This document shows, piece after piece, positions 45,038 to 54,104 of a stretch of DNA of 64,000 bases. Made by a program: the position numbers and the translations under genes. The notes beneath the pieces were generated by a model. It did no database searches. It had not been told where the DNA came from and saw only the letters and a program-made list of their open reading frames with translations. Location: NCBI GenBank assembly GCA_903970165.1, contig CAJCHZ010000027.1:1-64000 (forward strand). The letters run 5' to 3'. The stretch's first letter is position 1, and every line of letters begins with the position of its first letter. The DNA comes from Betaproteobacteria bacterium (GTDB taxonomy: Bacteria > Acidobacteriota > Terriglobia > Acidiferrales > UBA7541).

Positions 45038-46393
45038 TTAGCAGAGAACGATTTTGTTGCGATGCCGGATAACGCGGCGCGTGGCGTTGCGTGTGTCTAC
45101 GACCAGCTTGGCAGCGTCCACGATGGCGGCATAATCGTAGCTGGAGTGGTCCGTCGCAATGATGACGCCGTCGTAGCTCGCGAGCGTTTGGGCGTTCAGC
45201 GGAACGGACTTCATGTTCTCGTAGTTGTAGTGGCGCATTTTGTGAAGCTGCGGGAAGTAGGGATCGTTGTATTCGAGAACGGCTCCGCGCTGCTGCAGGA
45301 GTTGCATGATTTTCAGCGTCGGAGATTCGCGCAGGTCGTCCACGTCCTTTTTGTAAGCGACGCCGAGGATCAGGAGCTTTGCGCCCTTGAGGCTCTTTTG
45401 GTGATCATTGAGAGCGGCAGCGATAGCGTCCACCACGTGGTAAGGCATGGCGGTGTTTACGTCACCGGCCAGTTCGATGAAGCGCGTGGTGAAATCGAAC
45501 TCGCGAGCCTTCCACGAAAGATAGTAGGGATCGACGGGGATGCAGTGGCCACCGAGGCCTGGACCTGGGTAGAAGGGCATGAAGCCGAACGGCTTGGTGG
45601 CGGCGGCGTCGATGACTTCCCAGATGTCAATGCCCATGCGCAGGCTGAGCATTTTCAGCTCGTTGACCATGGCGATGTTCACGCAACGGAAAATGTTTTC
45701 GAGGAGCTTGGCCATTTCCGCAGCCCGGGTAGAGCTGACAGGAACAACGCGTGCAACGACTTGTGCATAGATTGCTTGGGCAGCGCGGCCGCTAGGCGGA
45801 TTCGTGCCGCCGACGACTTTTGGTATTTGCGCCAGGCCAAACTGTTTGTTTCCGGGATCTTCGCGTTCTGGAGAAAACGCAAGAAAGAAGTCGCAAGCGA
45901 CATTTTCATTTTCGGGGCCGGAAGCGATGGGGCAATGCAAGCCGCTCTTTTCAAGGATCGGAAGGACGAGCTCCTCCGTGGTGCCGGGATAGGTGGTGGA
46001 TTCCAGGACTACGAGCTGTCCTTTTTGGAGATGCGGGTAGATGGAAATGGCAGTCTGCTCGACGTAGGACAGATCCGGCTCGCGGCGCTCATCGAGAGGC
46101 GTGGGAACGCAAATGATGATGGCGTCGGCTTCTTTGAGCCGGGCGAAATCGGTGGTCGCGCCGAAGTGTTTGGAATTGACGAACTGCTGAATTTTGGTTT
46201 GCGGGATGTGCTCGATATAGGACTTGCCGACGTTAAGCATGTTCACTTTGGTCGGATCGGTGTCAAATCCGGTGACTTTGTGGCCCGCTTCCGCGAAGCG
46301 CAGGGCCAGCGGCAGTCCGACGTATCCGCAACCAATAATGGCGACCTTCAGTTGAGCGCCTTTGAAAAACTCGGGTTTCCGGTCTATTGGCAT
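45038..46393 (-). CDS. UDP-N-acetyl-hexosamine 6-dehydrogenase (WbpA/VipA type)
   Basis: A 451-residue nucleotide-sugar dehydrogenase. NAD loop VAIIGCGYVGLPLALRFAEAG, the catalytic cysteine in GPGLGGHCIPVDPYYL, and VAYKKDVDDLRESPTLKI of the C-terminal domain match the WbpA/TuaD-WecC group that oxidises UDP-GlcNAc or UDP-ManNAc to the uronic acid. With the epimerase at 42314 it could supply UDP-GalNAcA or UDP-GlcNAcA. A GGAGAG site lies 11 bases before ATG 46393. It is coupled to gmhA and diverges from the TauE pair. Confidence 0.9.
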   Translation of the reverse strand: MPIDRKPEFFKGAQLKVAIIGCGYVGLPLALRFAEAGHKVTGFDTDPTKVNMLNVGKSYIEHIPQTKIQQFVNSKHFGATTDFARLKEADAIIICVPTPLDERREPDLSYVEQTAISIYPHLQKGQLVVLESTTYPGTTEELVLPILEKSGLHCPIASGPENENVACDFFLAFSPEREDPGNKQFGLAQIPKVVGGTNPPSGRAAQAIYAQVVARVVPVSSTRAAEMAKLLENIFRCVNIAMVNELKMLSLRMGIDIWEVIDAAATKPFGFMPFYPGPGLGGHCIPVDPYYLSWKAREFDFTTRFIELAGDVNTAMPYHVVDAIAAALNDHQKSLKGAKLLILGVAYKKDVDDLRESPTLKIMQLLQQRGAVLEYNDPYFPQLHKMRHYNYENMKSVPLNAQTLASYDGVIIATDHSSYDYAAIVDAAKLVVDTRNATRRVIRHRNKIVLC

Positions 46394-46619
46394 GAGTTAC
46401 TTCGCTCTCCTAGTCATTTATGGGGATAAAGCAGGCCATTCGGCCGATGGGACAAATACACCCTAATATAGCAGGTTCCCTAACAACAGAAAAACGCGGC
46501 GGTTTGCGTATGTGACGGCTTGTTCACGAGAGGTTGCGGCGCGCGTGGAGACGCGCGAAGATAATATAAATGAAGTTTGTCGATCGGAAGAAGAGCCACA
46601 ACGCGACATTACATCAACA

Positions 46620-47030
46620 ATGACCACGTTTATCGTTCTCCTCCTTGGACTGGGTGTTGGCGTGCTCGTCGGCTTGTTAGGAATCGGCGGCGGCGTGGTG
46701 CTCGTGCCTGCGCTGGTTTATCTGTTGCAGATGGACCAGCACATGGCGCAAGGCACTTCTTTGTTTATTCTCCTGCCGCCCGTGGGGCTGGGAGCGCTGC
46801 GGGAATATTGGAAGCGCGGACAGGTGGACTTGCGAGCGGGAATATCGTGCGCCTTTGGGATGCTGATTGGGGGTTACCTGGGTGGGCTTATCGCCGTACC
46901 GCTTGCTTCACGCCATCTTAAGGGACTGTTTGGTTGCTTTTTGATGCTGGCCGCCGTTCTGTTGTGGAGGAAACCGCAACCCCCGCGCGAACGGACGACA
47001 TCCGCGGCGGAGGAGGCAGCGCATGGCTGA
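46620..47030 (+). CDS. half-size TauE/SafE membrane protein, first of pair
   Basis: A 136-residue protein equal to one half of the usual 250-270-residue TauE/SafE transporter. It begins with the family motif GVLVGLLGIGGGVVLVPALVYL and has about four helices, then a polar tail RKPQPPRERTTSAAEEAAHG. The second half is the next gene, overlapping by 8 bases in another frame. Full-length members export sulfite or other organosulfur anions. ATG 46620 is used; its ribosome site is weak. Confidence 0.82.
   Translation: MTTFIVLLLGLGVGVLVGLLGIGGGVVLVPALVYLLQMDQHMAQGTSLFILLPPVGLGALREYWKRGQVDLRAGISCAFGMLIGGYLGGLIAVPLASRHLKGLFGCFLMLAAVLLWRKPQPPRERTTSAAEEAAHG
47010..47016 (+). promoter_or_regulatory. strong ribosome site for the second TauE half
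   Basis: GAGGAGG lies 6 bases before ATG 47023, inside the end of the first half. It shows that the second half is translated from its own start and is not just the tail of a frameshifted gene. Confidence 0.6.
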
Positions 47031-47406
47031 TGGCACGCTGCGTACGGCTGGGATTTTCGTAGCGGCATGCATCTGCGGCGTGGCATCGGGGCTATTTGGC
47101 ATCGGTGGTGGCGTCCTACTGGTACCGCTGCTCGTTCTGTTGTTTGCCTTTGCGCAGCATCGCGCGCAGGGTACGAGTCTAATTGCGCTGATTCCGCCTA
47201 CCGGTCTGCTGGCGTTTATTGCTTATGCCGGGGCGGGCTACGTTTCCTGGAAGACGGGGTTGCTGCTGATTCCTGGCGTTTTTATCGGCGGCATCCTGGG
47301 CGGTTGGGCGGCCAAGCGCTTGCACCCGCAGCGGATGCGTCAGGTGTTCGCTGGATTGATGTTTGCGCTGGGAGTATGGCAAGTAGTGGGTGCCTGGTGG
47401 TGCTAG
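47023..47406 (+). CDS. half-size TauE/SafE membrane protein, second of pair
   Basis: A 127-residue protein with the same half-domain motif ICGVASGLFGIGGGVLLVPLLVLL and about four helices. Together the two genes sum to about 263 residues, the length of a normal TauE/SafE protein. They probably form a heterodimer. The polysaccharide phosphatase gene begins 15 bases downstream. Confidence 0.82.
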   Translation: MADGTLRTAGIFVAACICGVASGLFGIGGGVLLVPLLVLLFAFAQHRAQGTSLIALIPPTGLLAFIAYAGAGYVSWKTGLLLIPGVFIGGILGGWAAKRLHPQRMRQVFAGLMFALGVWQVVGAWWC

Positions 47407-47421
47407 GAGCTTTGAGAACAA

Positions 47422-48192
47422 ATGGTCGACGTTCACTGTCATATTCTGCCGGGGCTTGACGATGGCCCGGAGAATCTGGAATTTTCCCTGGAAATGGCCG
47501 AATCGGCGATCGCCGAGGGAATTACGCATGTCGTTGCCACGCCGCATTCCAACGATGAATATCATTTCGATTTTGAGCGCGTGCGGGAAATGCGGCAGCA
47601 GCTTCAAGAGAAAATCGGCAATCGCCTCACGCTGGCCACCGGTTGCGATTTTCACTTAAACCCGGAGAATCTCGACGCGCTCCGCGAGGATGCAGCAAGA
47701 TTCTGTATCAACCAGCACGACTACCTGCTGGTAGAGTTCAACGAATTTGCAATTCCGCCGGCGATGGACCAAGCGCTGCATGAGATTCAACTCTTGGGGC
47801 TCCGGCCAGTGATTACCCATCCGGAACGCAACGCGATTCTGCGTACTCAGGAGGAACGCCTCGCCAAATGGGTCCGCCTTGGCTGTTATGTTCAAGTCAC
47901 GGCCGGATCGCTGACGGGAGTTTTTGGCCCCGGCGCCCAGAAGAATGCCTGGAAGTGGATCGCCGACGGGCTCGTGCATATTGTGGCGAGCGACGCCCAC
48001 AACATGCGCGGCCGGCCCCTGAAGTTGCGAGCCGCGTTCGACGTCGTCCGGGGGCAATTTGGAGAAGAAAAGGCGCGAGCGCTTTTCATTGAGAATCCCA
48101 TGGCGGCATTCGAGGGACAGGAACTGCCGCATGCGCCGGAGCTGCCGGACGAGCGCGATACGCCGCGCCGCAAACGATTCTTCTTTTTCTGA
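47422..48192 (+). CDS. PHP-type tyrosine phosphatase, CpsB/YwqE family
   Basis: A 256-residue PHP phosphatase. The metal ligands appear in MVDVHCHILPGLDDG, ATPHSNDEYHF, TGCDFHL, ITHPERN and ASDAHNMRGRP. CpsB/YwqE enzymes remove phosphate from the tyrosine-rich tail of the BY-kinase that drives chain-length control of capsule or exopolysaccharide. No BY-kinase is in the window. It follows the TauE pair on the plus strand and converges with the second YdcF-type gene. Confidence 0.9.
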   Translation: MVDVHCHILPGLDDGPENLEFSLEMAESAIAEGITHVVATPHSNDEYHFDFERVREMRQQLQEKIGNRLTLATGCDFHLNPENLDALREDAARFCINQHDYLLVEFNEFAIPPAMDQALHEIQLLGLRPVITHPERNAILRTQEERLAKWVRLGCYVQVTAGSLTGVFGPGAQKNAWKWIADGLVHIVASDAHNMRGRPLKLRAAFDVVRGQFGEEKARALFIENPMAAFEGQELPHAPELPDERDTPRRKRFFFF

Positions 48193-48196
48193 AATC

Positions 48197-48862
48197 CTAA
48201 TTAGCCGGATGCAGGGGCGTGCCGGCCCAGGCATTCAGGATGCCCAGGACTTCGCGGACAACATCGAGCGCGTCTCCCGTGGTGCGCCACCAGCGGCTCG
48301 GCTGGAATGGATCATCATAAGCGGCCCGCACAAGGGCACGACCTTTGGGGTTAGGGACGTGTCGCCACAAAGTTCGGACGCGGCGCGTGTGTACTTTGCT
48401 GGTGACGACGATCACGGTGCCGGATTTTTCATTGGCCATTTCTTTGGCGATACCGGCGAGTTCATCGGCTGTGTTAATGATGGGCGGTTCCAGGACTCGG
48501 ATTGCATCCGGCGGCACGCCTTCGTGAATCAGCACTTGAGTATCGTAAGTGTCCTCTCCCGTATAGGAGATACCCATAGCGGCGAGCGTGAGGCCCGGCT
48601 CAGTGGAGTGCGTCAGCCAGATTTTCGGCGCGTATCCTTCCCGATATAACCTGGCAGCTTCCATGGCGCGTAGCGGCATATGGCCGCTGAGCACGGCGAT
48701 GGCTTGCGCTTTCTCTAGCGGGTCTTCGACCACGAGCCAGCGTCCTACCCCCAGAATGAACGCCGTCGTTGCCAGCAGCACAACGACGGCAACTCCAAGG
48801 AGAATCCAGGCTCTCTTTTTGGGCTTGGATTGCGAGTTCTCTGCTTTTTTTTCAGAGACCAT
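48197..48862 (-). CDS. YdcF/ElyC/SanA family (DUF218) membrane protein, copy 2
   Basis: A 221-residue paralogue of the gene at 6231-6893. It has a basic cytoplasmic start, one membrane helix (about 18-40) and a DUF218 domain with [35 protein letters not shown] and [16 protein letters not shown]. The two copies share even their C-terminal end ([28 protein letters not shown] against WWESASSRAQAIHEMLGMLDVWAGLPVH). It lies within the polysaccharide region, which suggests an envelope glycan role. Confidence 0.85.
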   Translation of the reverse strand: MVSEKKAENSQSKPKKRAWILLGVAVVVLLATTAFILGVGRWLVVEDPLEKAQAIAVLSGHMPLRAMEAARLYREGYAPKIWLTHSTEPGLTLAAMGISYTGEDTYDTQVLIHEGVPPDAIRVLEPPIINTADELAGIAKEMANEKSGTVIVVTSKVHTRRVRTLWRHVPNPKGRALVRAAYDDPFQPSRWWRTTGDALDVVREVLGILNAWAGTPLHPAN

Positions 48863-48970
48863 AGGCGTCGGATCCTGACTCAGGTGGGCGAATCGTATCG
48901 TCCGGGGCAGGAGTGGTCAATTCTCCAGTCGCACGCTACACTTGCTAGCCGACATTTTTCTGGAGGATGC

Positions 48971-49918
48971 ATGCGAGCAGTGGTTACTGGCGGGGCCGGG
49001 TTTCTGGGATCGCATTTGTGCGATCGTCTGATTGCCGAAGGCTGGAATGTCCTGGTGCTAGACAACCTCGTCACGGGAGCGGATTCAAACATCGGACACC
49101 TGTGGAGTCATCCTAATTTCCGAATTGCCCGTTGCGATGTTTCCAAATACATTGACGTGCCCGGGCCTGTCGACTACGTTTTACACTTTGCGTCGCCGGC
49201 GAGTCCTGTAGATTACCTCAAGCTTCCCATTCAGACGCTTAAGGTCGGCGCACTTGGCACGCACAACGCGCTCGGATTGGCACTCGCTAAGAAAGCCAAG
49301 TTTTTTCTCTCTTCCACCAGCGAATGTTACGGCGATCCGGAAATCTCGCCCCAGCATGAAGAATACTGGGGACACGTCAATCCGATCGGACCCCGTGGCG
49401 TTTACGACGAAGCAAAGCGTTTTGCCGAAGCCATGACCATGGCTTACCACCGCTATCACGGCGTAGACACGCACATTGTGCGCATCTTTAACACCTACGG
49501 GCCCCGCATGCGCCTCAACGACGGCCGCGCCTTGCCCAATTTCGTGCATCAAGCGCTAACGGGCAAGCCTATGACCGTCTACGGCGACGGTAAGCAAACG
49601 CGCAGCTTTTGCTTCGTTTCCGACTTGATTGAAGGAATCTACCGCTTGATGCAGTCGGATGAGCACCTGCCGGTAAACATTGGCAATCCTCACGAGATCA
49701 CCATGATGGAGTTTGCTGAACGAGTTCGTTCTCACTTTGAAAATGCTCCCGCCATCGTTCTCGAACCACTCCCTCAGGACGATCCGAAGCAACGCTGCCC
49801 GGATATTGCGAAAGCGAAGCGCATCCTAAAGTGGGAGCCCAAGGTTCCGCTGGACGAAGGGTTGCGGGTCACCCTGGACTATTTCAAGAAAGAGTTTGCC
49901 GCTAACAAGACTGCTTGA
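48971..49918 (+). CDS. uxs: UDP-glucuronate decarboxylase (UDP-xylose synthase)
   Basis: A 315-residue SDR with the full UXS signature: [16 protein letters not shown] (NAD loop), [16 protein letters not shown] and [22 protein letters not shown] with the Tyr-x3-Lys. It converts UDP-glucuronate to UDP-xylose in the cytoplasm. GGAGG precedes ATG 48971. Together with the convergent ugd gene next door it would make UDP-xylose from UDP-glucose. Confidence 0.93.
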   Translation: MRAVVTGGAGFLGSHLCDRLIAEGWNVLVLDNLVTGADSNIGHLWSHPNFRIARCDVSKYIDVPGPVDYVLHFASPASPVDYLKLPIQTLKVGALGTHNALGLALAKKAKFFLSSTSECYGDPEISPQHEEYWGHVNPIGPRGVYDEAKRFAEAMTMAYHRYHGVDTHIVRIFNTYGPRMRLNDGRALPNFVHQALTGKPMTVYGDGKQTRSFCFVSDLIEGIYRLMQSDEHLPVNIGNPHEITMMEFAERVRSHFENAPAIVLEPLPQDDPKQRCPDIAKAKRILKWEPKVPLDEGLRVTLDYFKKEFAANKTA

Positions 49919-49995
49919 GCACAAGTTGCAGACGACGTCTGGATCAATCCAGCATAATCGGCAGGCGGGCCTAATCATTCGCCGATCAGTTTGGT

Positions 49996-51345
49996 TTACG
50001 ATCTGCCAAAGGAATAATACTCGAAGCCGAGTTCGCGCATGTGCTTTGGTGAGTAAAGATTTCTACCGTCCAAGACCAGAGAACGTGCCATAAGCGGCTT
50101 GGCACGTTGCCAGTCCAGGTTGCGGAAAACATCCCATTCGGTGCAGACAAGTGCAGCATCGGCGCTACGAAGAGCTTCGTAGGGGTCTTCGTGATATGTC
50201 GCTTTCGGGAAGAGCGCCCTTGTCCTGGAGATAGCTTCCGGGTCGCTGGCGTGCACGTCAGCGCCTTCTTCGAGCAACCGCTCGACTACATCCAGCGCCG
50301 GGGCAAAGCGAATGTCATCCGTATTCGCTTTGAATGCCAAGCCCAAAACCGCGATGCGCTTGCCTTTCACAACCCAGAGCGCCTTGCGGACTTTTTCCAT
50401 GAACCGATCGATACGTTGCTTGTTGACGCGCTCCGTGGCCTTCAGAAGATCGAAGTCGACTCCCACCGAAGCCGCGAGATGGATGAAAGCCTGGACATCT
50501 TTTGGAAAACAGAATCCGCCAAATCCAAGACCCGCGCTGAGGAACTGCCCTCCGATCCGAGGATCCAGCCCCATCGCGTGAGTGACTTCTTTGACGTCCG
50601 CGCCGATTCGTTCGCAGAGATCGGCAATCACGTTGGCGTAGCTGATCTTCATCGCCAAGAATGAGTTCGAAGCATGCTTGATCAGTTCCGCGCTGTTAAT
50701 CGTGGTGACGAGAAAGGCTGGGTCCGGGCCGGATGGGCAAGCGCCTTTGTGGACAGGACAATCAAAACGCCGCTCGAGGATAGGACGGTAAATCTCCCGC
50801 AAATCGGCCGCGGTAGACTCGTCTTCGACGCCGACGACGATTCGGTCGGGATGGAAGAAGTCTCCCACAGCGGTGCCTTCGCGAAGAAATTCGGGATTGG
50901 AGGCCACGCGAAAATTGATTTTGCCGCCGCTGCTGTATGCGCCAAGAGCCCGCTGAAGCTCGAGTCCGGTACGCGCTGGAACGGTGCTCTTCTCGATCAC
51001 CAGCTTCGGAGAACGCGCTTCCGCGGCAATCTGTCGTGCGACCTGGTCAATCGCAGAAAGGTCGGCCTCGCCGCTTTCTTTCGGCGGCGTACCAACACAA
51101 ATAAAAATAGCGTCGCCCGCGCGTATGGCTTCGCCTGCATCCGCGGTGTACGAGATGCGGCCGGCTTTTCCCGCAGAGGTCAGAATTTCCTCCAAGTAGT
51201 GCTCATAAATGGGCACACCACCGGCTTTCAGTCGCGCTATACGGTCCGAATCAATGTCCGTACAGGTGACTTCATGCCCTGCCGCGGCAAGACATGCTCC
51301 TGTTACCAAGCCGACGTAGCCACAACCTATGACGGAAAGACGCAA
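49996..51345 (-). CDS. ugd: UDP-glucose 6-dehydrogenase
   Basis: A 449-residue dehydrogenase with NAD loop LSVIGCGYVGLVTGACLAAAG, catalytic cysteine in LGFGGFCFPKDVQAF and GLAFKANTDDIRFAPAL. The FCFPKD form points to UDP-glucose (or GDP-mannose) rather than UDP-HexNAc. It oxidises UDP-glucose to UDP-glucuronate. The start is TTG at 51345 with AGGAG 8 bases upstream; the NAD loop begins right after, and no ATG fits. Confidence 0.92.
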   Translation of the reverse strand: MRLSVIGCGYVGLVTGACLAAAGHEVTCTDIDSDRIARLKAGGVPIYEHYLEEILTSAGKAGRISYTADAGEAIRAGDAIFICVGTPPKESGEADLSAIDQVARQIAAEARSPKLVIEKSTVPARTGLELQRALGAYSSGGKINFRVASNPEFLREGTAVGDFFHPDRIVVGVEDESTAADLREIYRPILERRFDCPVHKGACPSGPDPAFLVTTINSAELIKHASNSFLAMKISYANVIADLCERIGADVKEVTHAMGLDPRIGGQFLSAGLGFGGFCFPKDVQAFIHLAASVGVDFDLLKATERVNKQRIDRFMEKVRKALWVVKGKRIAVLGLAFKANTDDIRFAPALDVVERLLEEGADVHASDPEAISRTRALFPKATYHEDPYEALRSADAALVCTEWDVFRNLDWQRAKPLMARSLVLDGRNLYSPKHMRELGFEYYSFGRS

Positions 51346-51353
51346 GTTGATAT

Positions 51354-51360
51354 CTCCTTT
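51354..51360 (-). promoter_or_regulatory. Shine-Dalgarno site deciding the TTG start of ugd
   Basis: AAAGGAG on the minus strand precedes the TTG at 51345 by 8 bases. It parallels the TTG start of ridA. Confidence 0.65.
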
Positions 51361-51408
51361 GGAGCGTTTGCGGGAACACACCAACGTCGCTCCCACTCAA
51401 CGAATCGT

Positions 51409-52581
51409 TCAGCTTTTGAATCCTCTGCCCATCAAGAGACCACGCAACCCGAGCAAGACGAGGCGCGGCTGGCGGCGCACCACGTTCCACAGAAGGCGCG
51501 TTGATTCGTCGCGGTTGATCTCTCCCAGGGATTCGCGGGTCGAGGCGTCGAGAAGGTCAACGAGTTGCGAATAGTCCTTCTGCTGGAAGTGATGCAGGGC
51601 ACGACGGATGAGCCAGTGCGTCCTGAGGTCGCGACGCAATATCTTCAGCTCGCGGCCGCCGCCTCTTTGCAAAATTGCCTGGCCAACTCCAAGCGCTCCG
51701 CGAAGCCCCGTTACGATTCCGCCGACTGTGGACACTTTAACCTGCGCCGCCGCGTCCCCGACGAGATAAACCTCGCCATTTCCAACGCGCCGCCGGACGG
51801 GTATCCATCCTCGATAGACCGGGATGCGTGCGCCTTGCCATTCCAGAGGCTGAAGTTGCTTCTTCTCCAAGAAGCGTTCCAGACATCGTTTGGTGTCGCG
51901 CCCGTCCTCCCCGATGATTCCCAACGCGCCTCGCTCCGAAGATTCGGGGATCAGCCAGTAGAAGTATGGCGTGTCATCGGGAACGAACCAGACGCGCGTA
52001 GTGTCAGGCGATTGATCTTTCGGCAGACGAACGATAGCCTGCATCAGCGGGACCGTTTCAATGGGAGGCCAGCCAGCGCTCCGCGCTACCCGGCTGGCAG
52101 CGCCATCGGCACCTACAATGCTATCCGCATGCAATTCCTCGCGCTTCCCGGCGCAATCGATTTCCACCCTCAACCCCCGCGAGTTCGGAGCCAGACCAAG
52201 AAAACGCGTATCAAACGAAAGGGTCGCTCCCGACTGCTGTGCGCTCCGCGCCAAAGCCGGGATCAATCGTGACCGCTCGATGATGAGGTCGGGCCGCGAC
52301 AGTGCGACCTGTGCCGAGCGCCCATCCGTGAATAGCTCGAATCGCCGGATTTCGTTGACGATGCTTTCCGAAGCGGCGGAACCCAGCTGATTCCGGAATT
52401 CGTCAGTAACGATCAAGGAGCGAGAGGCAGGTTTAAATTCGCGTCTGGACTCTAGAACGCGCACCGGGCGTCCGCCGCTGGCGACGGTTGCTGCTGCGAA
52501 CAGGCCTGCTGCGGAACCACCAACGACGATGACGGCGCCATTTTCCTCGCCCGGCCGGGCTCGCTGTTCAGTGGCTGGCAC
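51409..52581 (-). CDS. FAD-dependent oxidoreductase (geranylgeranyl-reductase-like)
   Basis: A 390-residue flavoprotein. FAD dinucleotide fold AVIVVGGSAAGLFAAATVA, the ESRREF strand end, VGADGAASRVAR and the second FAD contact VYLVGDAAAQVKVSTVGGI are those of the GGR/PHBH group of flavin-dependent reductases and monooxygenases. A lipid or isoprenoid carrier is a possible substrate given the neighbouring lipid-linked glycan genes, but this is inference. The start is GTG at 52581; ugd follows 63 bases downstream. Confidence 0.85.
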   Translation of the reverse strand: MPATEQRARPGEENGAVIVVGGSAAGLFAAATVASGGRPVRVLESRREFKPASRSLIVTDEFRNQLGSAASESIVNEIRRFELFTDGRSAQVALSRPDLIIERSRLIPALARSAQQSGATLSFDTRFLGLAPNSRGLRVEIDCAGKREELHADSIVGADGAASRVARSAGWPPIETVPLMQAIVRLPKDQSPDTTRVWFVPDDTPYFYWLIPESSERGALGIIGEDGRDTKRCLERFLEKKQLQPLEWQGARIPVYRGWIPVRRRVGNGEVYLVGDAAAQVKVSTVGGIVTGLRGALGVGQAILQRGGGRELKILRRDLRTHWLIRRALHHFQQKDYSQLVDLLDASTRESLGEINRDESTRLLWNVVRRQPRLVLLGLRGLLMGRGFKS

Positions 52582-52804
52582 GATATCGCTTTCTCACGTC
52601 GCGGACACACCCTGAAACCGTTATCGGCCAGGCATTCGCGCTCAATGTCTCAAATGTAATGACAGTTTCCCGCTCGACCGATGGGCAACAACTAGGAAAT
52701 GAGAGAGCAGGCAACCCCGTAAGTATAGCGAATCCATTTGCACCGGCAAACTCGCTGACCACCTTTGCGAGTCTCAAGAAAAAGAGTTCATTTCCCTAAA
52801 CGGA

Positions 52805-53857
52805 TCAGGAAATCGTTGCCGGTTTTTTTACCTGTCGCTCATACGGAGCACGCTCGAGAAATGCCACACCAGTCAGCACGACGGCTGAAGCCAGTAAGGC
52901 AATCAGAATGGCGCCAAGGGGCGCAAGATAGCTCACGAGGATGGCTGCCCCGCCGGTGATCAGTCCCAAGAAATACATAAGGAGGACGGCACCACGGTGC
53001 CCCAGCCCCAAATTTGAGAGCCGGTGGGCGGCGTGGTCCTTCCCTGGCGTAGCGAACGGGAGAAGGCCCCGCCGCGAACGCGAAATCGTAACCAGCGTAG
53101 TGTCGAAGATCGTGACACCAAGAATGAGCAGCGGAGCGAGCCAGGCAGAAATGTGATTAGCCTGCTCAAGGCGCAGTTTGAGGCCCAGAGTGGCCATGAG
53201 AAATCCGAGGAACATAGCGCCGCCATCGCCCATGAAAATCTTTGCGGGCTTGAAGTTCCAGCGCAGAAATCCTGTGGCTGCCCCAAGCACAGCCGCCGCT
53301 AGGGTGGTGACGAGGGTCTGTCCGTTCAAATAGGCGAGCAAGGCGAAGAAAATCGACGCGGTCGCGGCTACTCCGGCGCAAAGGCCGTCCATGTGATCGA
53401 GAATGCTGAACGAAGCCGTGATGCCGACCACAAAAATAACTGTCAGTATGGCGTCAAGTATATAAGCGGTGCGCCCGCTAAAGAGAACTTCGAAAACTTG
53501 CGCGTGAACGCCGGTGATCAGCAAAACGCACGCGGCTAGCGGCATGCCAATGAAAAGCTTCACCTGATGATGGAGCCAGCCGCGGTCATCGAGAATACCC
53601 ACCGCTGCAACAATGGTGGCCCCTGTCAAAATTCCCATAATTTGGGAACGTGCCGGGCCGGTGAATGTAAACAGAACCGCCAGAACCACGGCACCATACA
53701 TCGCCACGCCGCCCAGCAGCGGAATCGGGCGCAAGTGCACCTTGCGGGGTCCGGGGAGATCCACCATTCCGACGCGCAACGCTAGCGCGCGTACTGGTAC
53801 CGTGAGCATGAAAGATGCAAATAGAGCTATCAGAAAGGCCAGCAAACCCGCGGGCAT
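52805..53857 (-). CDS. polyprenyl-phosphate sugar-1-phosphate transferase (WecA/TagO/MraY family)
   Basis: A 350-residue membrane protein with about ten helices. Family motifs: HLRPIPLLGG, ILDD (D90, D91), the DG motif LDHMDGL (about 153-159), FMGDGG (D211) and KDHAAHRL. It should move a sugar-1-phosphate, usually GlcNAc-1-P, onto undecaprenyl phosphate to start a glycan. The usual NxxN before the DG motif is replaced by SILD. A GAGG site precedes ATG 53857. It probably initiates the polymer built by the glycosyltransferases upstream. Confidence 0.9.
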   Translation of the reverse strand: MPAGLLAFLIALFASFMLTVPVRALALRVGMVDLPGPRKVHLRPIPLLGGVAMYGAVVLAVLFTFTGPARSQIMGILTGATIVAAVGILDDRGWLHHQVKLFIGMPLAACVLLITGVHAQVFEVLFSGRTAYILDAILTVIFVVGITASFSILDHMDGLCAGVAATASIFFALLAYLNGQTLVTTLAAAVLGAATGFLRWNFKPAKIFMGDGGAMFLGFLMATLGLKLRLEQANHISAWLAPLLILGVTIFDTTLVTISRSRRGLLPFATPGKDHAAHRLSNLGLGHRGAVLLMYFLGLITGGAAILVSYLAPLGAILIALLASAVVLTGVAFLERAPYERQVKKPATIS

Positions 53858-54104
53858 GCTCCCTCGTTTTTTGAAGATACCGACCGAGACGATACGGCCA
53901 GCGCCTCGAGTCTGTTAAGCCGGTTGGGGGGCCGGCTCCCAAGCTCCCAAGAAAAATGGCTGCCCCACGCAGTCTTAACACATTACAGCGGTTTTGGTTG
54001 CGCTTCAATCCGTAATACCTCGTATTTTCTAGGTGGTTCGAACTGATGAAAACCAAGCATTCTACGGGTTCGCAATCTCCAGGTTCGACAGGACTTCGAA
54101 AATG

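Noticed and set aside
46441..46480. TAATAT / TATATT as promoter -10 boxes between the UDP-HexNAc dehydrogenase and TauE genes
   Set aside because: No matching -35 sequence at acceptable spacing on either strand.
47023..47406. Reading the two TauE halves as a frameshifted pseudogene
   Set aside because: The second half has its own ATG and strong ribosome site, and the first half ends in a natural polar tail; a sequencing error remains possible and is listed as a check.
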